From JAABYT01 sp041581935 (lineage in GTDB: Bacteria; Pseudomonadota; Gammaproteobacteria; HK1), in NCBI GenBank assembly GCA_041581935.1, contig JBFICP010000013.1, forward strand, positions 1-26,713: a stretch of DNA of 26,713 nt, given 5' to 3'. Under the pieces are notes generated by a model. It made no database searches. It was not told where the DNA came from and was given only the letters and a program-made list of their open reading frames with translations. Shown piece after piece: positions 8,149 through 16,621 of this stretch (position 1 is its first letter; each line of letters opens with the position of its first letter). The translations under genes were made by a program, and so were the position numbers.

Positions 8149-8430
8149 TCAGCCCGGCGCCTTGGGGTCTCTCGGCCTTTGATCCACGTCAAGCGCGTGC
8201 TCGAGCTCGGCGACCTTGGCTTCCAGCGCGGTCAGCTTTTCCCTGGTGCGCGCCAGCACTGCGGATTGCACGTCGAATTCGTCGCGAGAGACGAGATCCA
8301 TGCGCGCCAAAGCGGCCGATACGGCCGCGTGTAGATTGTTTCGCAGGTCCTCGCGAACCTGACCGAGTCCGGCCGGCAGATTTTCGGCGATCCGGCTTAC
8401 CAGGGTATCGAGTGTCTTGGGATCGATCAT
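8149..8430 (-). CDS. ubiK: Ubiquinone biosynthesis accessory factor UbiK
   Basis: UbiK (formerly YqiC/BMFP) is a small coiled-coil membrane-fusogenic accessory factor that helps aerobic ubiquinone synthesis through the UbiJ complex. The protein has 93 residues. The MIDPKTLDTLVSRI start, the MDLVSRDEFDVQSAVLARTR core and the heptad-rich LTALEAKVAELEHAL C-terminal coiled coil match the family. ATG 8430 is the natural start. It sits immediately upstream of comM, a recurrent pairing in gammaproteobacteria. Its presence implies a ubiquinone-using, respiring host. Confidence 0.95.
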   Translation of the reverse strand: MIDPKTLDTLVSRIAENLPAGLGQVREDLRNNLHAAVSAALARMDLVSRDEFDVQSAVLARTREKLTALEAKVAELEHALDVDQRPRDPKAPG

Positions 8431-8736
8431 GGTCCGTTAAGCTTGCTTGATCTGTCCGGAACGCCGCGGCGTGCCGATGTGGCTCATTTAGCCTCAAGTC
8501 TTCCGGGGGCACAAGCGCGTGGTATACCTGACGGGCCTGCGGTTGCCCGAAACGTTATTCCCGATGGCCGCGTCCGAAATGCCAAGCACATCCCACAACG
8601 CGTTTCGGCGAAGCCCGCCACACGGGGTTATCGCTGTTGCGCCCCTATTCAAAGACCCGGTGGAAACCTAAAATAAACGTTTGACCGGCAAGTTGGCGGC
8701 CGGAGATGTCGAAATTGCCAGCTATTGAGGTACTTG
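8431..8736. other. Divergent intergenic region between ubiK and the cNMP-rhodanese gene
   Basis: These 306 bp separate two divergent genes, so both promoters should lie here. No strong -35/-10 pair stands out. A weak plus-strand candidate is TTCAAA then TAAAAT with 15-bp spacing, about 8648-8674. No RNA gene, coding remnant or long palindrome was recognised. The Shine-Dalgarno GAGG at 8727-8730 belongs to the downstream gene. Confidence 0.4.
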
Positions 8737-9819
8737 ATGGCCGAGAGACTCCTCGACAAGGCAGTCCTGAAGACGCTGGTTCCACCCCAGTCGCTCAATC
8801 ACGACAATTTTCAGGAGCTGGCACAAAAGGCGGTCGTCGAGGATGTGCCTGCGGGTCGTGACGTCTTCAGAAAAGGCGACATGGACCGCAAGACCGTTTA
8901 CCTCTTGGAGGGCGAGCTCGAGCTTCGCAACGACACCGGCATCGCCGGCGTCCTGCGCGGCGGATCCAAAGAATCCAAGCATCCCATCGCCAATCAGCAG
9001 CCGCGCCAGGTGACCGCCAAGGCCAAGAGCAAGTGCACCGTCGTTCGTTTCGATACCGACCTGCTGGACATCCTGCTCACCTGGGATCAGCTGTCGGGGA
9101 TCGAGGTGAGCGACATCTCCATCGACGGCGGACCTGCTAGCGCCAGCGAGGTCGATAGCGGCTCGAGCGGCGACTGGATGACGCGCATTCTGCAATCGAA
9201 AGCGTTTCTGAGGATTCCGCCGGCCAATATCCAGCACATGTTCATGCGTCTGCACGAGATGCCCGTCAAGGCGAATCAGGTGATCGTGAAGCAGGGCGAC
9301 GACGGCGACTACTACTACATCATTTGCCACGGCAGATGTAAGGTCACGCGGGCGTCTGCCTCCGGGTCGCGGGTGACCCTTGCGCAGCTCGGCGACGGCG
9401 ACGCATTCGGTGAAGAAGCGTTGCTGTCCGAAGGAAAGCGAAACGCCACGGTGGTCATGGAAACCGACGGCTTGCTCATGCGACTTTCCAAAGAAGACTT
9501 CAATCAGTTGTTAAAGGCACCGATGCTCAAGGAAGTCGACCTGGAGCAAGCCAAGGCGATGGTCAAGCAGGGGGCGGTGCTCATCGACGTGCGCATGGAG
9601 AGCGAGCACAAAGCCGGAAGCATCAAAGGCAGCATCAACGTTCCTCTGTTCATGCTCCGGCTCAAGTCCGAGGGCTTCGATTCGAGCAAGAAATACATCT
9701 GCTACTGCGAGACCGGCCGGCGCAGCCAGGCCGCCGCCTACATCATGAGTGAGGCGGGCTTCGACAGCCACGTGTTGAAAGGTGGCTTGCAGGCCATCGC
9801 CCAGACTCAGGGCGGTTAG
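8737..9819 (+). CDS. Double cyclic-nucleotide-binding domain protein with C-terminal rhodanese
   Basis: The protein is 360 residues and predicted soluble. Residues ~10-120 form a degenerate first cNMP-binding (Crp-like) beta-roll that lacks a phosphate-binding cassette. Residues ~150-265 are a second, better-preserved one with FGEEALL (E226) and R235 in KRNATV, where family members bind the cyclic phosphate. Residues ~268-355 are a rhodanese domain with active loop C324-E-T-G-R-R-S, so sulfur-transfer or phosphatase-like chemistry remains possible. ATG 8737 is preferred because GAGG lies 7 nt before it; a TTG at 8725 overlaps that site. The layout suggests a cNMP-controlled sulfurtransferase, but its target is unknown. 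There is no HTH, so it is not a Crp-type DNA binder. It precedes aroE, probably in one transcript. Confidence 0.85.
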   Translation: MAERLLDKAVLKTLVPPQSLNHDNFQELAQKAVVEDVPAGRDVFRKGDMDRKTVYLLEGELELRNDTGIAGVLRGGSKESKHPIANQQPRQVTAKAKSKCTVVRFDTDLLDILLTWDQLSGIEVSDISIDGGPASASEVDSGSSGDWMTRILQSKAFLRIPPANIQHMFMRLHEMPVKANQVIVKQGDDGDYYYIICHGRCKVTRASASGSRVTLAQLGDGDAFGEEALLSEGKRNATVVMETDGLLMRLSKEDFNQLLKAPMLKEVDLEQAKAMVKQGAVLIDVRMESEHKAGSIKGSINVPLFMLRLKSEGFDSSKKYICYCETGRRSQAAAYIMSEAGFDSHVLKGGLQAIAQTQGG

Positions 9820-9866
9820 CCGACATCGACCCCAAATCCGCTGCGTCCGAGGATCGCTATGCGGTC

Positions 9867-10679
9867 ATGGGCCACCCCATTGCTCACAGCAGGTCACCGT
9901 TTATTCACGCCCAGTTCGCCGCGCAGACCGGTGAACGGCTTCGCTACGAGGCCATGTGTGTCGAGCCCGGTCAGTTTGCCGAGGCCGTGGCGACGTTTCG
10001 AGACGCGGGGGGACTCGGGCTCAATGTGACCTTGCCCTTCAAGGAAGAAGCGTTCGCGCTCGCCGATACCGCGAGCGAGCGAGCCACCCGGGCCGGCGCC
10101 GCCAACACCTTGGGCTTCCACTCCGACGGTGCTTGCTGGGCGGACAACACCGACGGTGTCGGTCTGATTCGCGATCTCGAAATCAACCACCGTGTCGAGC
10201 TGCGCGATAGACGGGTGCTACTGCTCGGCGCCGGCGGCGCCGCGCGCGGGATTATTGCGCCGCTGCTTGCGGCCGAACCGGCTTGCCTGGTGATCGCGAA
10301 TCGCACCCACGAGCGCGCGCTCGTGCTGGCGCGCCGATTCGAGTCCGATAGCCGTGTTTGCGCCGTGCCTCTCGCCTCCGTCGGGCAGCGTGAGTTCGAC
10401 GTGCTGATCAATGCGACGTCCGCAAGTCTTCAGGATCAGATCCCCGCTGTTCCCGCTTCCGCCGTGGCCGCGGGCGCCTGCTGCTACGATCTGATGTACG
10501 CGCCCGAGCCGACCCGGTTCGTTCGCTGGGCGCGCAGCGCGGGCGCGCGGCTGAGCGTGGACGGGCTCGGTATGCTCGTTGAGCAGGCCGCCGAGTCGTT
10601 TTTCCTGTGGCGCGGCGTGCGCCCGCAAACCCGCCCGGTGATCGCGGCATTGCGGGCGCGGTTATGCGATGGCGGATAG
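9867..10679 (+). CDS. aroE: Shikimate dehydrogenase (NADP+)
   Basis: AroE reduces 3-dehydroshikimate to shikimate with NADPH, the fourth step of the chorismate pathway. The 270 residues show NVTLPFKEE (catalytic lysine), NTDGVGL (catalytic aspartate), the GAGGAARG nucleotide loop, the NRTHERA motif that reads the NADP 2'-phosphate, NATSAS and DGLGMLVEQAA. The first ATG (9867) begins at MGHPIAHSRSP. Homologues normally start a few residues earlier with xYAVxGxPIxHSxSP, and the codons before 9867 do encode RYAV. No ATG, GTG or TTG lies in frame between the stop at 9750 and 9867. The only near-start is ATC at 9825. The true N-terminus may therefore be 14 residues longer. Confidence 0.93.
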   Translation: MGHPIAHSRSPFIHAQFAAQTGERLRYEAMCVEPGQFAEAVATFRDAGGLGLNVTLPFKEEAFALADTASERATRAGAANTLGFHSDGACWADNTDGVGLIRDLEINHRVELRDRRVLLLGAGGAARGIIAPLLAAEPACLVIANRTHERALVLARRFESDSRVCAVPLASVGQREFDVLINATSASLQDQIPAVPASAVAAGACCYDLMYAPEPTRFVRWARSAGARLSVDGLGMLVEQAAESFFLWRGVRPQTRPVIAALRARLCDGG

Positions 10680-10999
10680 CGGCCGCTCGAGCAAGGAAAG
10701 TTTCGCACCGACAAACAGATAGGCTGTTTGTATTCATCCAGTCTGTCAGCTTATGCACATAAGTGAACGTGGCATCGGGGCGGTTTCCCGCCTGCCCTCG
10801 AGCTCTCGATCGGGCGCCGCCCATTCGCTGATAAGTTGTTGTTTTGCCGACATATAGGCCGAATCGGCTAATTTGTGGCCAATTCGTTACCGGGCCTCGA
10901 TTGATAAGCGCCGGAAGGCATTTGTCGCAAATTGTCCACAAAGTTACCCACAGAAATTGTGAACAAGTCCGGTGACGCGAGACATCTCCGGTGTGACCC
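10680..10999. other. Convergent intergenic region between aroE and rsmA, AT-rich, with DnaA-box-like sites
   Basis: These 320 bp lie between two genes that end towards each other, so no promoter is required here. The region is visibly more AT-rich than its flanks. It holds one DnaA-box match TTATGCACA (10751-10759) and a tight group at 10932-10966, described separately. No coding potential, tRNA or clear terminator hairpin was recognised. Confidence 0.5.
10932..10966. promoter_or_regulatory. Cluster of three DnaA-box-like nonamers
   Basis: Within 35 bp are TTGTCCACA (10932-10940, +), TTACCCACA (10944-10952, +, one mismatch to TTATCCACA) and TTGTTCACA on the minus strand (10966-10958). A fourth, TTATGCACA, lies at 10751-10759 and fits TTWTNCACA exactly. 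Their tight grouping in an AT-rich convergent gap is more than expected from a stray match. The role is not known: it could be a DnaA-titrating site or part of a replication-control region. No dnaA, dnaN or gidA/mnmG is in the window, so a call of oriC is not supported. Confidence 0.4.
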
Positions 11000-11818
11000 T
11001 CAGCCGTGCGCCTTTGCCGCGTGCACCGCGTTGGCGATGGCCGCGAAGCCGGCCAGATCCAGGGTCTCGGGACGCGCCCGGGGATCGATGCCGAGGGCCT
11101 CGAGCGTGGCCTCGTCGAGCTGACCACGCAGGCCGTTGCGAAGGGTCTTGCGGCGTTGGGAAAACAGATGCGAGACCAGACGCTGAAAGGTGCCGTGATC
11201 GGTGAGCCGCACGACAGGCTCGGGGCGGACGCGCAGACGCGCCAGCGCCGACGTCACGCGCGGCGGCGGACGAAAGGCGCCGGCGCCGACGTCGAAGAGC
11301 TTGTGGACCTCGCACACCAGCCGCACCATGACCGTGAGACGGCCGTAGTCGCGCCCACCGGGATCCGCCACCAGCCGATCGACGACCTCGCGTTGCAGCA
11401 TGAAATGCATGTCGGCGATGCTCGACGCCTGGCCGAGAAGATGGAACAGAAGCGGCGTCGACACGTTGTAGGGCAGATTCCCCACCACCCTCAGCCGCTC
11501 CCCGGGAGCGGTCAGCTGCGCGAAATCGAACGCGAGCGCATCACCGGTATGCACCGTGAGCCGTTCGTCGCCCGCGTACGCTCGCTCGAGCTTGGCGGCG
11601 AGATCCCGGTCGAGCTCGATGACGTCGAGGTGCCCACAGCCTTGTACGAGCGCCCCGGTCAGAGCGCCGAGTCCGGGACCAATCTCGACCATACGTTCGC
11701 CGGGGCGGGGGGCGACGGCACGCACGATGCGGGCGATCACCGAGGGGTCGTGGAGAAAATGCTGCCCGAATCTTCTCCTCGGGCGGTGGGTCAACGGGTC
11801 ATTCTGATGGTTTGTCAT
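11000..11818 (-). CDS. rsmA: 16S rRNA (A1518/A1519) dimethyltransferase
   Basis: RsmA/KsgA makes the four N6-methyl groups on two adjacent adenosines near the 3' end of 16S rRNA, a late 30S assembly checkpoint. The 272 residues (E. coli 273) contain RRRFGQHFLHD, motif I VEIGPGLGALT, DVIELDRD, GDALAFDF, the catalytic motif NLPYNVSTP, the MLQREVVDRL region and the C-terminal FSQRRKTLRNGL. Start ATG 11818. It has no close upstream partner: 684 bp without a recognised gene lie before it. That is unlike the usual surA-(pdxA)-rsmA operon. A decayed copy of its 5' part lies 12,045 bp away behind surA. Confidence 0.97.
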   Translation of the reverse strand: MTNHQNDPLTHRPRRRFGQHFLHDPSVIARIVRAVAPRPGERMVEIGPGLGALTGALVQGCGHLDVIELDRDLAAKLERAYAGDERLTVHTGDALAFDFAQLTAPGERLRVVGNLPYNVSTPLLFHLLGQASSIADMHFMLQREVVDRLVADPGGRDYGRLTVMVRLVCEVHKLFDVGAGAFRPPPRVTSALARLRVRPEPVVRLTDHGTFQRLVSHLFSQRRKTLRNGLRGQLDEATLEALGIDPRARPETLDLAGFAAIANAVHAAKAHG

Positions 11819-12502
11819 CGCGTTCGATTAGCCATGAATTGACCGACGGGAAAGGCCCGGTGAATTCAGGGCGTTGCAAGCTGACGGGTCGCGATTGCGA
11901 GTGGCAACGCTGTCTGGATTGGTGACAACAAGACGACCAAGGTGTGCAACACAAATGGTATCACTCGATCCCCGTGAGCTGCCCGAAGAAGCGGCGAAGA
12001 AACGGGAGTGATCAGGAGAGCCGGTAGTTGGATTTCTTGCACGATCGATCGGAAAAGATTCAACGGCGAGTTCCGTATTACGAGACAATTGATTCCAGAT
12101 ATCAACACATGCATACTTTACCGGCAGCGCTCCGTGGGGCCACGGGGTTGCGTTCACTTTACCGTTGCGCTTTTACCGCCGAATACGGTCTCTGCGAGAG
12201 GCGTCAGTCGCGTACGATTTACCCGGAAGACAGCGTCACTCGCGTTGTGAGCTTTTGAACGCTCGCCAGGAGCGGCCGCAAAGCGGGAGCTGACATCGGA
12301 GGCGGTTCGCCCGGCACCGATTCGACGCCGAGCGTGGCGAGGTTGCAATCAGACCTCGCGTCCGAGTGAACACTATCTCGTCGATCCGCCGCATTGCTTT
12401 CCCAGGGACGGATGTTTCCTCGCATACGACGATATGGGAGTCGAGCATGTGAAGGTCCACACGACTTCAATCATTAGAACCAGCGACGGGAGGAGAAACA
12501 TC
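11819..12502. other. Gene-poor region between rsmA and the TRAP operon
   Basis: These 684 bp separate divergent genes and should contain the promoters for rsmA (-) and the TRAP operon (+). No protein family was recognised in any frame. The minus strand has an 82-codon hydrophobic stretch (11866-12114) and the plus strand a 76-codon frame (12028-12258), neither with a Shine-Dalgarno or recognisable motifs. Part of the region (about 11940-12250) looks more AT-rich than the neighbouring core genes. It may be the left edge or scar of the inserted catabolic block. No insertion sequence ends were seen. Confidence 0.4.
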
Positions 12503-13588
12503 ATGTTAAGTCATCTATCGAGACTTGCCATCGCCGGGACGGTGGCAGCAATTCTGGTTGGTGCCGGAGGAACGGCGGTTCTGGCTGCAGAAAAAAAACC
12601 GGTTATCGTTCCGATTCTTACTTGCCCGTTTGGCTGCGGCATCATCGAGAGTAACACCATTTTCGGTAACCTTATGGCACAAGGGGGTGAACGGCTGATC
12701 GTCTCTGCACAGGAAACGCCTGGCTACATGTACAACGTTCAGGAGATGGCCAAGGCCAAGCACTGGAAAAGAAGCGTATTCGGTACGGAGGATGTGATCA
12801 TCCAGCTCGCGATGCAGGGCGGCACACCGGAGCTCAAGGAGTTTCTTCCAAATCAGATACCGATCAAATTCAGGCTTCTGCATGGAGAAGCATATTGGGC
12901 GCAGGGTAAGTTCTTCGTGACGACGGATCCGAGCATTAAGACAATTGCGGACATGAAAGGCAAACGAATCTCGCTAGGTCTGCGCGGGCAGAGTGACTGG
13001 GGCGTTTACCCGCGATTGATCCTCGAGCATGCCTATGGAATTACGCCTGACAACACGGATATCCGTCACATGACCCCCGGCGCTCTGACTCAGCAACTAA
13101 TCGACGGAACGACCGATGTGTGCGTGACCGGATTCGGTACCAACACCGACCGGAGCTTCAATCTGATTACCGGGCCGCTCCGCAAGCTCGAAGCCTCCGG
13201 CAAGAAGATCTATTACGTTCCGGTGGATCAGTGGGCAATCGACAAGGTCAACGAGAAGTTCGGGACGACCTTCGTCACAATGACGCTCGAGGCGGGCACC
13301 ATGCCCGGTCAGACTGAAGACGCGCTCATCGGTTTCGTGCGTGGCTACAAGGCAGTGCACCCTGACTTTCCGGAGGACGTCGCGTATGAATTCGTGATGG
13401 CGGCACACCGATACGCCAAGAAAATGCATGAGTTGCACCCGCTATTCAAAATGCTGACGCCCGACATGATGGTCGACGGCCTCACCGACGAGAATGCACA
13501 CCCGGGAGCGATTCGCGCCTACAAGGAGATCGGAATCTGGGAGAATCGCAAGAAGTTCACGCCCGTTACGTATCCGAAGAGCGGCTGA
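12503..13588 (+). CDS. TAXI-family TRAP transporter substrate-binding protein
   Basis: This is the periplasmic binding protein of a TAXI-type tripartite ATP-independent (TRAP) importer. From ATG 12503, with AGGAG at 12491-12495 as ribosome site, it has 361 residues. A Sec signal peptide is clear: LSRLAIAGTVAAILVGAGG as hydrophobic core, then A-V-L-A-A with cleavage before EKKP. The mature part shows the TAXI/NMT1-like pattern: ESNTIFGNLMAQG, ADMKGKRISLGLRGQSDWGV and GTTDVCVTGFGTNTDRSF. A mature N-terminal PILTCPFGCG has two cysteines that might form a disulfide. Known TAXI ligands are rare (glutamate/2-oxoglutarate, orotate-like), so substrate is open. It is the first gene of the TRAP-BKACE run. 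Confidence 0.9.
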   Translation: MLSHLSRLAIAGTVAAILVGAGGTAVLAAEKKPVIVPILTCPFGCGIIESNTIFGNLMAQGGERLIVSAQETPGYMYNVQEMAKAKHWKRSVFGTEDVIIQLAMQGGTPELKEFLPNQIPIKFRLLHGEAYWAQGKFFVTTDPSIKTIADMKGKRISLGLRGQSDWGVYPRLILEHAYGITPDNTDIRHMTPGALTQQLIDGTTDVCVTGFGTNTDRSFNLITGPLRKLEASGKKIYYVPVDQWAIDKVNEKFGTTFVTMTLEAGTMPGQTEDALIGFVRGYKAVHPDFPEDVAYEFVMAAHRYAKKMHELHPLFKMLTPDMMVDGLTDENAHPGAIRAYKEIGIWENRKKFTPVTYPKSG

Positions 13589-13631
13589 GCGTTAACCGGC
13601 ACGGGGCTCGAGTGCCCGGTCGAAGCAGATA

Positions 13632-13659
13632 ATCCCCCGGCGCACAGTCGCCGGGGGAT
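13632..13659 (+). terminator. Strong hairpin between TRAP binding protein and permease (attenuator)
   Basis: ATCCCCCGGCG (13632-13642), loop CACAGT, CGCCGGGGGAT (13649-13659) form a perfect 11-bp stem followed by TATTTGTT. It resembles an intrinsic terminator with a weak U-tract. In the gap between a binding-protein gene and its permease gene, such hairpins usually act as partial terminators and mRNA 3'-end stabilisers. They give more binding protein than permease. Confidence 0.8.
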
Positions 13660-13742
13660 ATTTGTTGAATAACCGCCAAATCGGAACGCTTCGGGGCGGC
13701 ACCCCAGCCCGCATTTCAGCATTTCTCCGCGTGGAACCAGCC

Positions 13743-15713
13743 ATGAGATTGCCGACGGTCAGACGGGTAATCGATCACACGTTCATATGCATCGGCGCCG
13801 TGCTCACTATTTATATCGTGACGGCGACACTCGGGTGGATCAGCAACTCATCACAACACTACACGAACTTTGTGCTTGCCACACTGGCGATGGCGGGTCT
13901 TTTACTTCTGCGCAATTTGCTTGATGAAAAGATATCGGGCAATGAAAAGCGTTTTTGGCCACTTCGACTCATATTCGGAGTTGCCGCGACCGTGATCGTC
14001 ACAGCGGGCGCACTCTACCTTCGTGTGCAGGCGCTCCATCTCGAATCCGTTCAACCGTTCTTTGATGATCGCGACTTTTACGTAGGTCTCGTTTTACTGA
14101 TCGGGGTTCTCCTGGTGACCTTGTATCACTGGGGGTGGATCCTCACGACTCTCATCATATTGGCAATTCTATATTTCTTTTTTGGCCACCACATCGAGAA
14201 CCCGTACTTAACCCACCCAGAATTCGACGCTAACTTCGTCATGAACTATATGGGGCTGGGACTCACCGACGGCATGTTCTGGCTCGCGCAGCTCGCCGCG
14301 GATCAGATTTACTTCCTCGTTATTTTTGCCGCCATGCTCCTCGGTGTCGGCATGCTGCGCATGGTGATCGAGATTGGCAAGCTGACTGGGAATTACGTGT
14401 CCGGTGGCGCTTCGTTCCCCGCAATCATCGGAAGCGGAATCGTGGCGTCGGTGATGGGCCAAGCGGTATCCAACGTGGTGCTCACCGGACGACTGACGAT
14501 CCCAATGATGAAAAATCATGGCTTTCGCCCCGCGATGGCCGGCGCGATCGAAGCCGTCGCCTCCACGTCGGGACAGATTATGCCACCGATTCTCGGTCTC
14601 GCCGGATTCATTATCGCTGCGCGGCTTAATGTCGCATATATCGAGGTCGCGATGGCTGCGTTGATCCCGGCGCTGCTGTTTCTTTCTGGAATGTCGATCG
14701 GAGTACTGGTGGCATCCCATCGCGAGCGGCTTCCGATCCTGGGAGAAAGCATCGATACAGAGGCTATTCGACGCCTGCTACCGACATTTCTAGCTTCTTT
14801 TGCAGTAGTGCTTTTTCTGCTCGTTGCCTACTACTCTCCGGCGTTCGCGGGACTTGCCGGTATCATCGTCGCGCTCGTCATGACGTTGTTTCAAGGTAAA
14901 TTTCGTCCCAGTCTAAGAGCCCTGCGCGGCGCGTTCGAGGACGGCCTCGAAATCGTCACGTTGTTATCTCTTTTATTAATCGCCATCGGGCCGCTTGCTC
15001 AGACATTCTTGACCACCGCACTTGCCAGTCGACTCGGCATCGTAATGAGTCAGATCCTGCCCGATAGTGCTCTGCTGATGCTGTTCGTCGCGATGGTAGT
15101 TTCCATGTTGCTCGGTATGGGCTTACCGACACCGGTCGCCTACATCGTCGTCTCACTCACGCTCGTACCATTTCTGCAGCAAATAGGTATCGAGGCGCTG
15201 CTAGCCCACTTTTTTGTGTTTTATTTCGCGGTGTTTTCGACTCTTACGCCGCCGGTCGCTGTAAGCGCACTGGCGGCGGCAAAGCTCTCTGGAGCTACGT
15301 TCATCGCCACTGCAATCGACGCCATGAAGCTGATGCTCACGTGTTTCATAATTCCCTTCGGATTCGTCTTTCACCCAGAATTGATGTCCTTTCCGAATCT
15401 GACGTGGAGTGTGATACCACCGGTTGCGCTGCTCGTCGTGTTGCAGATCACGACGGCCGTATCCTGCTATGGCTATATGTTTCGCGACCTGACGCTCGCC
15501 GAGCGCGGGGTATTCGGGATTGTTACTTTGATCGGATTCATGCAGCTCGTGGGCGGAGGAACGATAAATCTCGCGGTGTTCGTAGTGCTGGTCGCCGGAG
15601 TATTTGCCTGGATGTTTCTCACGAGAACCCGCAACGCCGTGACTACACCGATTCGAATCCGTCGATCGGAGGACGCTATTCGGCATAGGCCTCGGGAAAA
15701 CTGGAGAGAGTGA
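13743..15713 (+). CDS. TRAP transporter fused permease (4TM + 12TM)
   Basis: This is the membrane part of the TAXI TRAP importer, with the small (Q) and large (M) permease units fused in one chain of 656 residues from ATG 13743. It runs on an ion gradient and not on ATP. The first ~180 residues hold the small-subunit-like helices. The rest is the large subunit, with AQAVSNVVLTGRLTIPMMK, AVASTSGQIMPPILGLAGFI, the repeat signature GMGLPTPVAYIV, and FFVFYFAVFSTLTPPVA. The longer frame from 13662 includes the DNA after the hairpin and has no family support. Its stop lies 2 bp before the BKACE start, so transporter and enzyme are coupled. Confidence 0.92.
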   Translation: MRLPTVRRVIDHTFICIGAVLTIYIVTATLGWISNSSQHYTNFVLATLAMAGLLLLRNLLDEKISGNEKRFWPLRLIFGVAATVIVTAGALYLRVQALHLESVQPFFDDRDFYVGLVLLIGVLLVTLYHWGWILTTLIILAILYFFFGHHIENPYLTHPEFDANFVMNYMGLGLTDGMFWLAQLAADQIYFLVIFAAMLLGVGMLRMVIEIGKLTGNYVSGGASFPAIIGSGIVASVMGQAVSNVVLTGRLTIPMMKNHGFRPAMAGAIEAVASTSGQIMPPILGLAGFIIAARLNVAYIEVAMAALIPALLFLSGMSIGVLVASHRERLPILGESIDTEAIRRLLPTFLASFAVVLFLLVAYYSPAFAGLAGIIVALVMTLFQGKFRPSLRALRGAFEDGLEIVTLLSLLLIAIGPLAQTFLTTALASRLGIVMSQILPDSALLMLFVAMVVSMLLGMGLPTPVAYIVVSLTLVPFLQQIGIEALLAHFFVFYFAVFSTLTPPVAVSALAAAKLSGATFIATAIDAMKLMLTCFIIPFGFVFHPELMSFPNLTWSVIPPVALLVVLQITTAVSCYGYMFRDLTLAERGVFGIVTLIGFMQLVGGGTINLAVFVVLVAGVFAWMFLTRTRNAVTTPIRIRRSEDAIRHRPRENWRE

Positions 15714-15715
15714 CC

Positions 15716-16621
15716 ATGAAACCAATTCTCGACAATCCGGAGAAAGTAATTCTCACAGTCGCCACCACGGGCGGACTACATGGAAAGGAAGCGAATCCGA
15801 ACCTGCCAGAGCAACCCGCCGAAATCACTCAGCAGTTTCACGACTGTTTCAACGCCGGCGCGTCAATCGCGCACATCCATGTCCGTGATCCCAAGGGTCG
15901 GACATCGAGCAGTCCGGAGATTTACGCGGAGGTGCTTGACGGCATCATGAATCGTTGCCCCGGCATGATCACGCAGGTCGGAAATGGAATCGGTATCTGG
16001 TTCGACGATGATGGAATCGGACAACCGTTTCCTCAACAGGAGCGAATGAATCTTCTGAATCTGCAACCAGCGCCGGACATGCTCACGGTGAATGCCGGCA
16101 CGTTTCATTTCGATCATAAAGGCCAGGAATGGTTGTTCGACAACTCTAAGAAGTGGAATAAAGAGTTCATCAACGGATGCAAAGAACGGAACATCGCGAA
16201 CGAGATCGAGGTGTATGACATCAGCCACATTGCGAATATGCTGGAGCTGCGCGAGCAAGGCGTGCTGCAAGGTTCGCTCCATTTCAGCTTCGTGCTCGGC
16301 ATCAAGGGCGGCATTCCCGCTACACCCCAGAACCTGTTGGCCATGCTGGACGCGATCCCGGATGACTGTAGCTGGCAAACCGTGAGCATAGGACGCGCCC
16401 AGCTCGGGCTCAGCACGATGACGGTGGCGCTCGGAGGAAACGTGCGCGTGGGTCTCGAAGACAATGTCTACTATCGTCGCGGCGAGCTCGCGAAAAACAA
16501 TGCCCAATTAGTGGAGCGGGCGGTGCGGATCATTCATGATCTCGGCCGCGAGGTGGCATCGCCGGAGGAGGCGAGAACCATGCTCGGTCTGGCACCTCCC
16601 GCCCAGTCGCGGCCGCGCTGA
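15716..16621 (+). CDS. BKACE family beta-keto acid cleavage enzyme (DUF849), copy 1
   Basis: BKACE enzymes (model member Kce, 3-keto-5-aminohexanoate cleavage enzyme) are zinc TIM-barrel proteins that condense a beta-keto acid with acetyl-CoA and release acetoacetate and a new acyl-CoA. This 301-residue copy has the metal ligands H53 and H55 in HIHVRD and E248 in VRVGLEDN. R244 and D249 of the same motif match Kce catalytic positions (Arg226, Glu230, Asp231 by recalled numbering). The substrate side differs from common members: TVNAGTFHFDHKG replaces the usual (T/S)GSxNFP stretch, so the substrate is probably unusual. ATG 15716 is chosen because GGAGAG lies 7 nt before it; GTG 15710 is too close. 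It is coupled to the TRAP permease gene, so its substrate is likely the imported compound or a close product. Confidence 0.9.
   Translation: MKPILDNPEKVILTVATTGGLHGKEANPNLPEQPAEITQQFHDCFNAGASIAHIHVRDPKGRTSSSPEIYAEVLDGIMNRCPGMITQVGNGIGIWFDDDGIGQPFPQQERMNLLNLQPAPDMLTVNAGTFHFDHKGQEWLFDNSKKWNKEFINGCKERNIANEIEVYDISHIANMLELREQGVLQGSLHFSFVLGIKGGIPATPQNLLAMLDAIPDDCSWQTVSIGRAQLGLSTMTVALGGNVRVGLEDNVYYRRGELAKNNAQLVERAVRIIHDLGREVASPEEARTMLGLAPPAQSRPR

Noticed and set aside
10680..10999. Chromosomal origin (oriC) because of DnaA-box matches
   Set aside because: No dnaA, dnaN, gyrB, rpmH or mnmG nearby, and only four partly degenerate boxes with no clear AT-rich 13-mer repeats. Reported as a box cluster only.
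11866..12114. Hydrophobic 82-codon minus-strand frame in the rsmA-TRAP gap
   Set aside because: No Shine-Dalgarno, no family resemblance and an overlapping plus-strand frame of similar length. It may be chance or a scar of a lost gene.
12028..12258. 76-codon plus-strand frame in the same gap
   Set aside because: Composition is not protein-like and no motif was recognised.
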